Below the pieces are notes generated by a model. That model made no database searches. It was given only the letters and a program-made list of their open reading frames with translations, and was not told where the DNA came from. From assembly GCA_037138475.1 (NCBI GenBank), contig JBAXII010000001.1:43595-107594 (forward strand): a DNA stretch of 64,000 bases, read 5' to 3'. Below are positions 43,561-51,855 of the stretch, in pieces; position 1 is the first letter of the stretch, and every line of letters starts with the position of its first letter. Origin of the DNA: JAGOLU01 sp037138475. Its GTDB lineage: Bacteria; Patescibacteriota; Microgenomatia; UBA1406; GWC2-37-13. A program made the translations under genes and the position numbers.

Positions 43561-43946
43561 GTGTGGGGATCGCCATAATTATCGAAAAAAGTGGTGAGGT
43601 TCTATTTGTGTTGCGTAGCGGTACTCATGCAGGGGGTACGTGGGGCTTCCCTGGTGGCAAGATGGAGTATGGAGAGGAGTTTGTCCCAGCAATCTTGCGC
43701 GAAGTACGAGAGGAGCTGAAAATACGCATAACTACTCCTACTTTTTTCTATGCTACTAACGACTTTTTCAGTGAGTCTGGAAAGCACTACATCACTATTT
43801 TTATGAAGGCTCGCTATCTATCTGGAACCTGCATGTCATGTGAGCCCGAGAAGCATGGTAATGGCGTATGGTTTCCCAAGGATGCTCTGCCCTCACCACT
43901 TATGTTACCCATCGCGAACCTACTTCGGGCAGTAAAATCACTTTAG
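43545..43946 (+). CDS. NUDIX hydrolase, NUDT15/MutT-like
   Basis: 133 residues. A complete NUDIX box: GGKMEYGEEFVPAILREVRE EL region (G-x5-E-x7-RE-x2-EE). The start (VGIAIIIEKSGEVLFVLRSG, THAGGTWGFPGGK) is close to the NUDT15 and MutT dNTP-sanitising group. It overlaps the kinase gene by 16 bp and closes the MazG/deoxyribosyltransferase/kinase/NUDIX cassette. Confidence 0.87.
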   Translation: MQKTIGVGIAIIIEKSGEVLFVLRSGTHAGGTWGFPGGKMEYGEEFVPAILREVREELKIRITTPTFFYATNDFFSESGKHYITIFMKARYLSGTCMSCEPEKHGNGVWFPKDALPSPLMLPIANLLRAVKSL

Positions 43947-44036
43947 CGCTCACTGGTAAGAAAGCTCATTGCTGATTTCCGGATGCGCTATCAGATGATT
44001 GCAGTAAAGCAGGTGAAGTGAAGTATAAATCAAAGA

Positions 44037-44064
44037 AGCCTGACCCGCATTTGCGGGTCAGGCT
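44037..44064 (-). terminator. Hairpin downstream of dnaK
   Basis: AGCCTGACCCGCA (44037-44049) and TGCGGGTCAGGCT (44052-44064) are perfect inverted arms of 13 bp, 25 bp past the dnaK stop codon. The T-tract on the minus side is poor (CTTCTTTGATTT), so it may work as a weak or two-way terminator between the dnaK operon and the convergent NUDIX cassette. Confidence 0.6.
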
Positions 44065-44089
44065 TGAGAGAGTTTCAAAGTATCTGGAG

Positions 44090-46024
44090 TTATCCCACCA
44101 CTTGTCCCTCTTCGACTTTGCCGTCCTTCTTGGCATCGGTCCCGTCGGCGGGTGCTGCACCAGGAGCACCAGTAGGTGCACCAGCATCAGGTGCCTGACC
44201 AGGTGCCTGACCAGGTGCCTGACCAGGTGTCTGACCGACTCCCTGCGCTTGACCTACCTTCATGAGGACTTCCTGAAGCTCTTTGGACTTCGTCTCGAGA
44301 TCAGTCTTTGATCCGGTCTCGAGGATATCTTTGAGCTCTTTGATCTTTGCCTCGACTTCAGTCTTGACCTCTGGGGTCACCTTGTCTTTGGCGTCAACCA
44401 GTGCCTTTTCAGACTGATAGATGAGTGAGTCGGCGTGATTTTTGGCGTCGATCTTTTCGCGTGCCTCTTTATCAGTAGCTGCATTTTTCTCAGCCTCTGA
44501 CTTCATCTTCTCAATCTCCTCGGTCGAGAGACCGGTCGAGCCAGTGATCTTGATATTTGCAGTCTTGCCGGTGGTTTTCTCCTTGGCGGTGACATGCAAG
44601 ATACCTGATGCATCGATATCAAAGGTGACCTCTACCTGTGGTACTCCACGAGGTGCAGGTGGGATGCCATCGAGGGTAAAGTGACCGAGTGACTTGTTGT
44701 CTCGCGCCATCGGACGCTCTCCCTGGAGTACATGGACCTCGACTGAGGTCTGACTGTCCGCAGCAGTTGAGAAGGTCTCAGACTTGCTCGTGGGGATCGT
44801 CGTGTTGCGTGTGATGAGCGGTGTCGTGACTCCTCCCATCGTCTCAACTCCGAGGGTGAGTGGGGTGACATCGAGCAGCACTACATCCTTTGTGTCGCCC
44901 ATGAGGACTCCACCTTGGATTGCCGCACCTACTGCCACTACTTCATCAGGGTTCACACCTTGATTTGGCTTTTTGCCAAAGTAGGCTTCGACATCTGCCA
45001 CGATCTTTGGCATGCGAGTCATACCTCCGACCATGACCACCTCATTGATCTTGTCCTTGGTGACACCAGCATCTTTGAGCACTTGGTCCACAGACACGAA
45101 TGACTTTTTGATGAGCTCAGCTACAAGTGACTCAAGCTTTGCACGTGACAGTGTGACTGCTATGTGCAGTGGGCCGTTGGCACCTGCTGATATAAAGGGC
45201 AGATTCACCTGAGCTTCTGCACTGCTGGAAAGCTCTATCTTTGCTTTCTCCGCTGCCTCTCTGAGGCGCTGCATGGCCTGTGCATCTTTGGTCAGATCGA
45301 TCTGATTCTCCTTTTTAAACTCATCGGCGAGATGTCTGATGATCACCTGATCAAAGTCATCACCTCCCAGGTGGGTATCTCCACCGGTGGCTTTGACTTG
45401 AAATACTCCATCGCCGAGCTCGAGCACGGTGACGTCAAAGGTACCGCCTCCCATATCGTAGACGATGATGGTCTCATTCTTTTTCTTGTCGAGTCCATAG
45501 GCGAGCGCAGCAGCTGTTGGCTCGTTTATGACACGGACTACCTCGAGTCCCGCGATCTCACCAGCTTGCTTCGTGGCTTGGCGCTGCGCATCGTCAAAGT
45601 ATGCAGGGCATGTGATGACAGCCTTGGTCACGGGACCTCCCAGGTAGGCTTCGGCATCGACTTTGATCTTTTGGAGTATCTTGGCTGAGATCTCCTGTGG
45701 CGTGTAGTCCTTACCATCGACTTCGATGACTGCCATATCATCACGTCCTGCTTTGACCGTGTATGGCAACCACTTCATATCCTGTTGGACTGAGGGGTCT
45801 GAGAACTTGCGACCCATGAGACGCTTCGCTGAGAAGATGACCTTCTTGGGACTCATCACCATCGAGCGCTTTGCGACGTCTCCGACGACACTTTTAGACA
45901 CATCAACGACTGAGGGTATGACGTTGCGTCCCTCTTTGCTGAAGATCACCTTTGGCTGACCTGCTTCCATAACTGCCACACATGAGTTTGTAGTACCGAG
46001 ATCGATACCAATGATTTTGGACAT
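44090..46024 (-). CDS. dnaK: Chaperone DnaK (Hsp70)
   Basis: 644 residues. ATPase domain: IGIDLGTTNSCVAVMEAGQP, IVYDMGGGTFDVTVLELGDG and VVMVGGMTRMPKIVADVEAY; then the substrate-binding domain (LDVTPLTLGVETMGGVTTPL) and a helical lid. The tail carries a 12-bp tandem repeat (44192-44236) that gives GQAP units, then a Gly/Ala/Pro-rich end, ending VEEGQVVG instead of EEVK-type DnaK ends. Last gene of the hrcA operon. No dnaJ is in the window. Confidence 0.98.
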   Translation of the reverse strand: MSKIIGIDLGTTNSCVAVMEAGQPKVIFSKEGRNVIPSVVDVSKSVVGDVAKRSMVMSPKKVIFSAKRLMGRKFSDPSVQQDMKWLPYTVKAGRDDMAVIEVDGKDYTPQEISAKILQKIKVDAEAYLGGPVTKAVITCPAYFDDAQRQATKQAGEIAGLEVVRVINEPTAAALAYGLDKKKNETIIVYDMGGGTFDVTVLELGDGVFQVKATGGDTHLGGDDFDQVIIRHLADEFKKENQIDLTKDAQAMQRLREAAEKAKIELSSSAEAQVNLPFISAGANGPLHIAVTLSRAKLESLVAELIKKSFVSVDQVLKDAGVTKDKINEVVMVGGMTRMPKIVADVEAYFGKKPNQGVNPDEVVAVGAAIQGGVLMGDTKDVVLLDVTPLTLGVETMGGVTTPLITRNTTIPTSKSETFSTAADSQTSVEVHVLQGERPMARDNKSLGHFTLDGIPPAPRGVPQVEVTFDIDASGILHVTAKEKTTGKTANIKITGSTGLSTEEIEKMKSEAEKNAATDKEAREKIDAKNHADSLIYQSEKALVDAKDKVTPEVKTEVEAKIKELKDILETGSKTDLETKSKELQEVLMKVGQAQGVGQTPGQAPGQAPGQAPDAGAPTGAPGAAPADGTDAKKDGKVEEGQVVG

Positions 46025-46092
46025 AGAATAAAAATTAATTAGTAAATTCTAAGTTCGACTCGTGACTTATCGTCACGCATCGGAATCAAAAT

Positions 46093-46527
46093 TTAATCGT
46101 ATTCAGAGTACATCACTCCTTTCTCAATATGGCGAAATGCTTGCTTTATGATATCGAGTACCTCTCTATTTTGGATTTCAGATTTCTTGATCCACTCACA
46201 CCCATCGCTCTTCTCAGCTTCGACCGCTCTCGGCTCACCCTCCCAAACTTTGGCGACAAAATAGCCGTACAGTGCATCGCCATCCTTCCTCTTGAGACTG
46301 AGTATGTGAACTAATTCCAAATTTTCCTTTTTGATGGCTATGTCAGCCTCCTCCTTTGCTTCACGTATCGCTGCTTCTGCAAGCTTTTCACCTTGCTCCA
46401 CATGTCCTGCAATCAGATCATATTTCCCATCTTCCCAACCTGTATTTTTTCGTTTGATAAAAAAACACTTCCCTCCTTTTTCAAGGATGATCATTGCACA
46501 GCTTACCAAACCATGTCTTTTTTTCAT
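46093..46527 (-). CDS. NUDIX hydrolase in the heat-shock operon (second)
   Basis: 144 residues with the NUDIX box GHVEQGEKLAEAAIREAKEE AD region. The N-terminal strand (RHGLVSCAMIILEKGGKCFF) and IKRKNTGWEDGKYDLIAG fit small MutT-like enzymes. Its ATG overlaps the stop of the preceding NUDIX gene as ATGA. It lies 68 bp upstream of dnaK. Confidence 0.9.
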   Translation of the reverse strand: MKKRHGLVSCAMIILEKGGKCFFIKRKNTGWEDGKYDLIAGHVEQGEKLAEAAIREAKEEADIAIKKENLELVHILSLKRKDGDALYGYFVAKVWEGEPRAVEAEKSDGCEWIKKSEIQNREVLDIIKQAFRHIEKGVMYSEYD

Positions 46528-47045
46528 ATTTTATGAATGGGATCTTTCGACTTCGCTCGAGATGACTTGTCTGCCAACTTCTTCTGTTTCTCAATATACT
46601 CTCGATAATCATACTCTGAGTACGACTCTCCCTTTGCAATACATTTGAGTGCCAACAGCTCGCTGGGCACATACTGCTTTCGCTTCTCTTTGAGGGGATC
46701 CATCCATGCCACGAGCGATGCTTTCCTCGGCTCAGCATTGCGTGGCTCACCGATCCACTTCGTCACTTCGAAGTATACGTGATTGCGTACCCCATCGGTG
46801 CCGATTTGAGTTTGAAAATGTACTAGTTTCAAATACTTTTTAAACGTGCTCACACCAGCCTCTTCCTTGAGCTCTCTCAGTGCGGCATCTATCACCGTCT
46901 CCTCGCCTTCGAGGTGGCCTGCAGGCAGTGCCCAAAAGCCATTGAGAAAACTCGAGTTCTGTCGTGCCTTCCAAAATACCTTTCCTTCTTTTAGTAAAAT
47001 CAGTTCTGCGCACATGATCTGTCTGAGTCTTGGTTGTTTAGTCAT
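46524..47045 (-). CDS. NUDIX hydrolase in the heat-shock operon (first)
   Basis: 173 residues with the NUDIX box GHLEGEETVIDAALRELKEE AG region. Similar to the next gene (both end in a YSEYD stretch), so the pair probably arose by tandem duplication. Its ATG overlaps the grpE stop as ATGA. The last 13 residues (SSRAKSKDPIHKI) are encoded by a dispersed repeat (GATCTTTCGACTTCGCTCGA on the plus strand), so the C-terminus was extended by a repeat. Confidence 0.9.
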   Translation of the reverse strand: MTKQPRLRQIMCAELILLKEGKVFWKARQNSSFLNGFWALPAGHLEGEETVIDAALRELKEEAGVSTFKKYLKLVHFQTQIGTDGVRNHVYFEVTKWIGEPRNAEPRKASLVAWMDPLKEKRKQYVPSELLALKCIAKGESYSEYDYREYIEKQKKLADKSSRAKSKDPIHKI

Positions 47046-47578
47046 GTTGTCTCTGCTGAATCTTTTTTCTCCGGCTTCTTGGTCACTTTGACTTGTGCTA
47101 TCCTGACAACCCGATCATGCACTTTGTATCCACGTTTTACCACTTCTTTGACAACATTTTCCTTGCCTGAGTCCTCGACCATATCAACCACCTCGGCAGT
47201 ATGGGGATCATACTCCTTATTATTTAGATCTAGCTCGGTGAGACCCATGTCCTCTATCGTTTTTTCAAATTGGACGATCACCATCTTGAGTCCGGGATCT
47301 TTCACAAATATCTCTGCCTGATGGAGCAGATCAAGAGTCGGGATGAGCTGCTCGAGCACGCCGATTGTCGCTATCTCAAAGAGTGATTTGCGCTCCTCGT
47401 CGACCTTGCGCTGCAAGTTTTTGTAATCAGCCAGCGCGCGCATATATTGCTCTTTGTAGTCGAGATTTACTTCGACTTCCTTTATGACTTCTTTGACTAC
47501 TTCTTTGACTGCTGCTTTTGGTGCCGATTGCTGCAACGGTGCTCCAGTTGGATCAACTAGGTCTGATATGTCTGCCAT
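47042..47578 (-). CDS. grpE: Nucleotide exchange factor GrpE
   Basis: 178 residues: an acidic/Lys-Val-rich coiled-coil N-terminus (KEVVKEVIKEVEVNLDYKEQ), the family core RALADYKNLQRKVDEERKSL and the C-terminal beta-domain (EVVKRGYKVHDRVVRIAQVK). Releases ADP from DnaK. It follows hrcA by 41 bp and is coupled to the NUDIX gene by ATGA. Confidence 0.96.
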   Translation of the reverse strand: MADISDLVDPTGAPLQQSAPKAAVKEVVKEVIKEVEVNLDYKEQYMRALADYKNLQRKVDEERKSLFEIATIGVLEQLIPTLDLLHQAEIFVKDPGLKMVIVQFEKTIEDMGLTELDLNNKEYDPHTAEVVDMVEDSGKENVVKEVVKRGYKVHDRVVRIAQVKVTKKPEKKDSAETT

Positions 47579-47619
47579 AGGTTAAAAAATTTGGTTAATA
47601 AATCGTTCGCTTCTTTTGG

Positions 47620-48354
47620 TTATTTCACAACTGCTATCTGCTCGAGTAACTGAGAAAAATAGCGCACTTGGGGGATGTATATGTCAAATCTCATGCGCTT
47701 CGGTCCCAGCACACCGATCACTCCATGCACATCTCCTATACGAAAATCACTCATCACGATCGCACATGGCTCAAACACGGGATCAAAAAAGTCTTCCTCG
47801 CCCAACATATAAAACACTTCCTGTTCTGTCGCAAAGTATCTCTGCATGACCTGCTGCCAGAACGAGTACTGGTCCAGGAGCCCACACATTTTCTTTGTCA
47901 CATTGAGCTCGTCTGTCGGCATCTGATCAAAGATATTGCTGACACCAGAGTAGTACATGTCTCCCGTATTGGTGACGGCGATCGCGATCATCCCGGTCTT
48001 TTCAGCTAAAATCTTTACTCCGTGGGCGAGTAGCTTATATACGGTTGCTCTGTCGTCCCAAAGGCTATTTTTGTAGCTGACCTCATCGACTGTCGAGAGG
48101 TGCTTTTCCTTCATGATATTTTTGATATAAAAGCGATAGCCAAGTGCTGAGGGGACGCGGCCCGCCGAAAAGTGCGTCTTGCTGAGGTATCCCTTTTGTG
48201 CCAACACTACCATCTCATTTCTGATGGTGGCTGGTGACACACCGAGCTTATACTTCTTTTCTAGCACATCAGAGCCGACCGCTTCACCTGAGGCAGTGTA
48301 CTCCTCGATGATCACTTTGAGGATCTCGATCTGGCGTGAGGTAAGTTCTTGCAT
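47620..48354 (-). CDS. hrcA: Heat-inducible transcription repressor HrcA
   Basis: 244 residues. The N-terminal winged helix (LTSRQIEILKVIIEEYTASG, GVSPATIRNEMVVLAQKGYL) binds the CIRCE operator; the rest holds a GAF-like domain (DFRIGDVHGVIGVLGPKRMR). It is shorter than Bacillus HrcA (about 340). A CIRCE-like inverted repeat lies 8 bp before its ATG, so the operon hrcA-grpE-NUDIX-NUDIX-dnaK should be autoregulated. Confidence 0.94.
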   Translation of the reverse strand: MQELTSRQIEILKVIIEEYTASGEAVGSDVLEKKYKLGVSPATIRNEMVVLAQKGYLSKTHFSAGRVPSALGYRFYIKNIMKEKHLSTVDEVSYKNSLWDDRATVYKLLAHGVKILAEKTGMIAIAVTNTGDMYYSGVSNIFDQMPTDELNVTKKMCGLLDQYSFWQQVMQRYFATEQEVFYMLGEEDFFDPVFEPCAIVMSDFRIGDVHGVIGVLGPKRMRFDIYIPQVRYFSQLLEQIAVVK

Positions 48355-48361
48355 AGTTCGC

Positions 48362-48388
48362 TTAGCAGTATACTAGACGTTCTGCTAA
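48362..48388. promoter_or_regulatory. CIRCE-like operator of the hrcA operon
   Basis: TTAGCAGTA (48362-48370), 9-nt spacer, TTCTGCTAA (48380-48388). The geometry is exactly that of CIRCE (9-9-9), and the outer six bases TTAGCA/TGCTAA match it, but the inner bases differ from the consensus TTAGCACTC. It covers the spacer and -10 of the likely hrcA promoter. Confidence 0.85.
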
Positions 48389-48396
48389 CGTGTCAA
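48367..48396 (-). promoter_or_regulatory. Promoter of the hrcA operon
   Basis: On the minus strand TTGACA (48396-48391) and TATACT (48372-48367) with an 18-nt spacer. The CIRCE-like site overlaps both spacer and -10, so HrcA binding would block RNA polymerase. Confidence 0.7.
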
Positions 48397-48542
48397 GAGG
48401 AAAAAATCGTTAGTTGATAATGGAGAATTGATAACTATTAAACTGTGCCGACTGTATTTTGCATTATTTTGCATTTTACATTTTGCATTGACTGGGTCTG
48501 TGTCGTTGCCTTTCGCCACACATTTGCTACACTCCCCGTTGT

Positions 48543-49901
48543 ATGAAATGGATTTCACGAATCACAGTACTGCTTCTTCTCTCCCTTTTACTGTGGCTGA
48601 ATTTTCCCGAAGGGCGTCCTCTCAAGCTATCTATAGGTAAGTGGAAAATAGATACGGTTCTCAATCCGCCAAAGATCGATACTACACTAAATGAGAAGCC
48701 CTACGTCCGCGAGTTTATCACCAGACTCGGACTCGACCTCCAAGGAGGGAGTCATTTTGTATTTGATACAGATATCAAAAATGTAAAACCTGCAGATTTG
48801 AAGGACGCTCTGGATGCCACACGCAATATCGTAGAGCGACGTGTCAACCTGTTTGGCGTGTCAGAGCCTGTCGTACAAACGCTCAAATCAGGTTCTCAGT
48901 ATCGCATCAGCGTGGATCTCCCCGGCATCAAAGATCCCCAGTCTGCTATAGATCTCATCGGCAAGACAGCACAGCTAAACTTCAAAGAAGAAGGCGAGAT
49001 AGATCCCAGTATCCCCAAAAATATAGCTACACTGTCTGCCATATTCAAACTCACCAAGCCAACAGGATTGACAGGACGAGAAATCAAGAAAGCCCAGGTC
49101 GTCTTTAATCAGACTGATGGCTTACCAAATGTACAACTCCAATTCACCGCCGAAGGTGCAAAGATGTTTGCGGCGATCACCAAGCGCAACATTCAAAAAC
49201 AAGTAGCCATTTATCTGGACAATCAAGTCCTGACTGCGCCAGTCGTCCAAGCTGAAATCACCGATGGCACGGCTATCATCACCGGAGGATACACTGTCGA
49301 GACCGCAAAAGAGCTCGCGATATCTATAAACTCTGGCGCGCTCCCCGTGCCCATCAAACTTGTGGAGCAGCGTACCATCGGCGCGACACTCGGCGCTCAA
49401 GAAGTAAATCAGAGCATATTTGCGGGCATAGTAGGACTCTCAATGGTCGCGTTCTTTATGATCGTATTTTATGGTCGTATGGGACTGGTGGCCAGCTGTG
49501 GACTCCTCCTCTACGGCCTCATCACTCATGCGCTCTATCGCATCGTGCCAGTCGTGTTGACCCTCCCTGGCATTGCAGGATTTATCCTCTCCATCGGGAT
49601 GGCTGTCGATGCAAACATTCTGATTTTTGAACGAATCAAAGACGAACTGCGCCACGGCAAACCCCGCGAGGTCGCCATCCGCATCGGATTTGCACGCGCG
49701 ATGCATGCGATCAAGGATGCAAATGTCACCACCCTCCTCGTCGCGTTTATCCTCTTTAATCCTCTCAACTGGGAATTCCTTCCACAGTTTGGACTAGTGC
49801 GTGGATTTGCGCTCACGCTCGCACTGGGAGTGGTTGTGAATCTTTTTACCGGCATCTTTGTCACCAGACGCATACTTGGATTTTTCTATCGCACTGTATG
49901 A
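48543..49901 (+). CDS. secD: Protein translocase subunit SecD
   Basis: 452 residues: an N-terminal transmembrane helix, LGLDLQGGSHFVF (the D1 motif), a periplasmic-type P1 domain, and five C-terminal helices with the RND-like GIAGFILSIGMAVDANILIFERIKDE region. With SecF it uses the ion gradient to help pull proteins through SecYEG. It overlaps secF by 4 bp. TACACT lies 9 nt before the ATG. Confidence 0.96.
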   Translation: MKWISRITVLLLLSLLLWLNFPEGRPLKLSIGKWKIDTVLNPPKIDTTLNEKPYVREFITRLGLDLQGGSHFVFDTDIKNVKPADLKDALDATRNIVERRVNLFGVSEPVVQTLKSGSQYRISVDLPGIKDPQSAIDLIGKTAQLNFKEEGEIDPSIPKNIATLSAIFKLTKPTGLTGREIKKAQVVFNQTDGLPNVQLQFTAEGAKMFAAITKRNIQKQVAIYLDNQVLTAPVVQAEITDGTAIITGGYTVETAKELAISINSGALPVPIKLVEQRTIGATLGAQEVNQSIFAGIVGLSMVAFFMIVFYGRMGLVASCGLLLYGLITHALYRIVPVVLTLPGIAGFILSIGMAVDANILIFERIKDELRHGKPREVAIRIGFARAMHAIKDANVTTLLVAFILFNPLNWEFLPQFGLVRGFALTLALGVVVNLFTGIFVTRRILGFFYRTV

Positions 49902-50770
49902 TACATTTTTCACGATACACCAAACTGTACGCACTCATCTCGACACTCGTCATCGCTCTCGGGCTCTACTCTATAGTCCGCTTTGGCTACAAAGTATCCA
50001 TAGACTTTACCGGTGGATCGCAGCTCAGATACGCGACAGCAAAGCCTGTCGGTGAAGAAATCGGTCAAATCGCAAAAGTAGTCTCTGACCACAAGGCGAC
50101 TCTCGTCGATGCAGCATATACCTTAAATGGAGGTCTCGTCCTCAAGCTCTCGCAGTTTGATGATACTACAGAGCAAACCCTTCGCACCAAGCTCCAAGTA
50201 GCCCTACAGAACGAACTAAAGCTCGCATCACTCGAGACAGTGGGCCCCACTATAGGTATCGACTCGATACGCAAAACACTCTATGCCGCAGGACTTGGCG
50301 TACTGGTGATATTAGGATATATATTTTACGCATTCCGCAGGATGTCATTCGCCATAGCTGCAGTTGTCGCACTGCTCCACGATATCCTCGTGGTGCTTGG
50401 TATGTACTCGATCGTCAGTCACTACTTTGGCGCACAACTAGACACGCTGTTTGTCACTGCACTTTTGACTACGATGAGTTTCTCAGTACATGATACTATC
50501 GTCATCTTTGACATGATTCGTGACGAGCTCAATCGCGGAACGACCACAGACATCGCCACGCTTTCAGATCACGCAGTCACCTCGACCCTTGTGAGATCGT
50601 TAAACAACTCTCTAACGATCGTATTCATGTTGCTTTCTCTCGTCTTATTGGGTGGTTCATCGGTGACCTACTTTGCGGTTGCCCTCCTCATCGGTACCGT
50701 CACTGGCGTCTACTCATCTCCCTTTGTCGCGACCCCCGTCATGATCTGGCTTGAGAAGCGTGTGAAGTGA
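49898..50770 (+). CDS. secF: Protein translocase subunit SecF
   Basis: 290 residues: one N-terminal helix, SIDFTGGSQLRYA, an extracytoplasmic domain, and five helices with VVALLHDILVVLGMYSIVSH and TMSFSVHDTIVIFDMIRDEL. Standard partner of SecD; coupled by ATGA overlap. Confidence 0.96.
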   Translation: MIHFSRYTKLYALISTLVIALGLYSIVRFGYKVSIDFTGGSQLRYATAKPVGEEIGQIAKVVSDHKATLVDAAYTLNGGLVLKLSQFDDTTEQTLRTKLQVALQNELKLASLETVGPTIGIDSIRKTLYAAGLGVLVILGYIFYAFRRMSFAIAAVVALLHDILVVLGMYSIVSHYFGAQLDTLFVTALLTTMSFSVHDTIVIFDMIRDELNRGTTTDIATLSDHAVTSTLVRSLNNSLTIVFMLLSLVLLGGSSVTYFAVALLIGTVTGVYSSPFVATPVMIWLEKRVK

Positions 50771-50818
50771 TGCGCACCATCTCAAAGCCATGGTCAGTCT
50801 GATAGAATGTGCTATCTT

Positions 50819-51766
50819 ATGAAAAAGCTACAGATTGCTATCACTGGATCTACAGGTCTCATCGGCTCACGCTTCATCGAGCTTCTTTCAAACAAGTTTG
50901 ACTTTATCCCCCTGCGCCAAGAGGACGGAGTCGATATCACAAATAGAGAGAGTCTTCAGTCGACAGTCGTGAGTCGACAGTTTGACTTTTTACTCCATCT
51001 GGCTGCGTATACAAACGTCGATGGAGCTGAGACCAATCGAGAGCTGTGCCACAATATAAATGTCACTGGTACCAAAAATCTGTTTGATATCTGTCAAAAG
51101 AAGGGAGCCAAAATGGTTCTTTTCTCAACTGACTTTGTGTTTGACGGCCGACCTCTTGGTCGTCATCCTGATCCCGCTGTGGCGGGAGAAGGATCTCATC
51201 ACAAATTCCAATCCGCCCCGCCATGGCGGGGCGGACCAAATTCACAAATAAATTCCAGTACTCAAGTACCTACGTATGTGGAAAGCTCTCCTTGTCATCC
51301 CCTCTCCTACTACGCTCAAACAAAATACGAGTCAGAGCAAGTGGTACAAGATGCTGCTATGATAGTCCGTCTGACGACACCATATCGCTCAACCTTTGAG
51401 CCAAAAAAGGACATCGTGCGCACGATCAAGTCGCTCCTCGAGCAAGGAAAAGAGCTGACCATGATCACCGACAACCTCCTCGTGCCTACCTATATCGATG
51501 ATATCGCTCTCGCAACGGGGCACCTCCTCGCTCACTACTCTCCAGAGATATTTCATGCGGTCGGCACTACCGCGCATAGCGCCTATGACATGGGGCAGAT
51601 GATCGCACAGAGGTGGAATCTAGACTCGTCTCTCATCATACCCACCACACATGCACAATACAGCCAGGGGCGCGCTGCCGCGCGCCCCCAATACGCCCAC
51701 ATCATCTCGACCAAAGATCTCGGTGTGAAGATGAAAGGATTTGAGGAGGGGCTCAGGATGCTATAG
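50819..51766 (+). CDS. rmlD: dTDP-4-dehydrorhamnose reductase
   Basis: Last step of dTDP-L-rhamnose synthesis. 315 residues from the ATG at 50819: ITGSTGLIGSRFIELL (NADPH site), HLAAYTNVDGAETNRE, STDFVFDG and the Tyr165-x3-Lys169 catalytic pair in YYAQTKYESE. Residues about 114-147 (HPDPAVAGEGSHH, then PPWRGG) come from two GC-palindromic repeats inserted in frame between STDFVFDG and the catalytic Tyr. A degenerate copy of its last 56 bp lies 1.3 kb downstream. Confidence 0.92.
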   Translation: MKKLQIAITGSTGLIGSRFIELLSNKFDFIPLRQEDGVDITNRESLQSTVVSRQFDFLLHLAAYTNVDGAETNRELCHNINVTGTKNLFDICQKKGAKMVLFSTDFVFDGRPLGRHPDPAVAGEGSHHKFQSAPPWRGGPNSQINSSTQVPTYVESSPCHPLSYYAQTKYESEQVVQDAAMIVRLTTPYRSTFEPKKDIVRTIKSLLEQGKELTMITDNLLVPTYIDDIALATGHLLAHYSPEIFHAVGTTAHSAYDMGQMIAQRWNLDSSLIIPTTHAQYSQGRAAARPQYAHIISTKDLGVKMKGFEEGLRML

Positions 51767-51855
51767 ATATCGTGGTTTTGCTATTGCACTCAGGGTCTAT
51801 TGACAAGAAGTCTGACGTAAGTTACAGTGAGTGTATTACTTTTTTATTCAAATTT

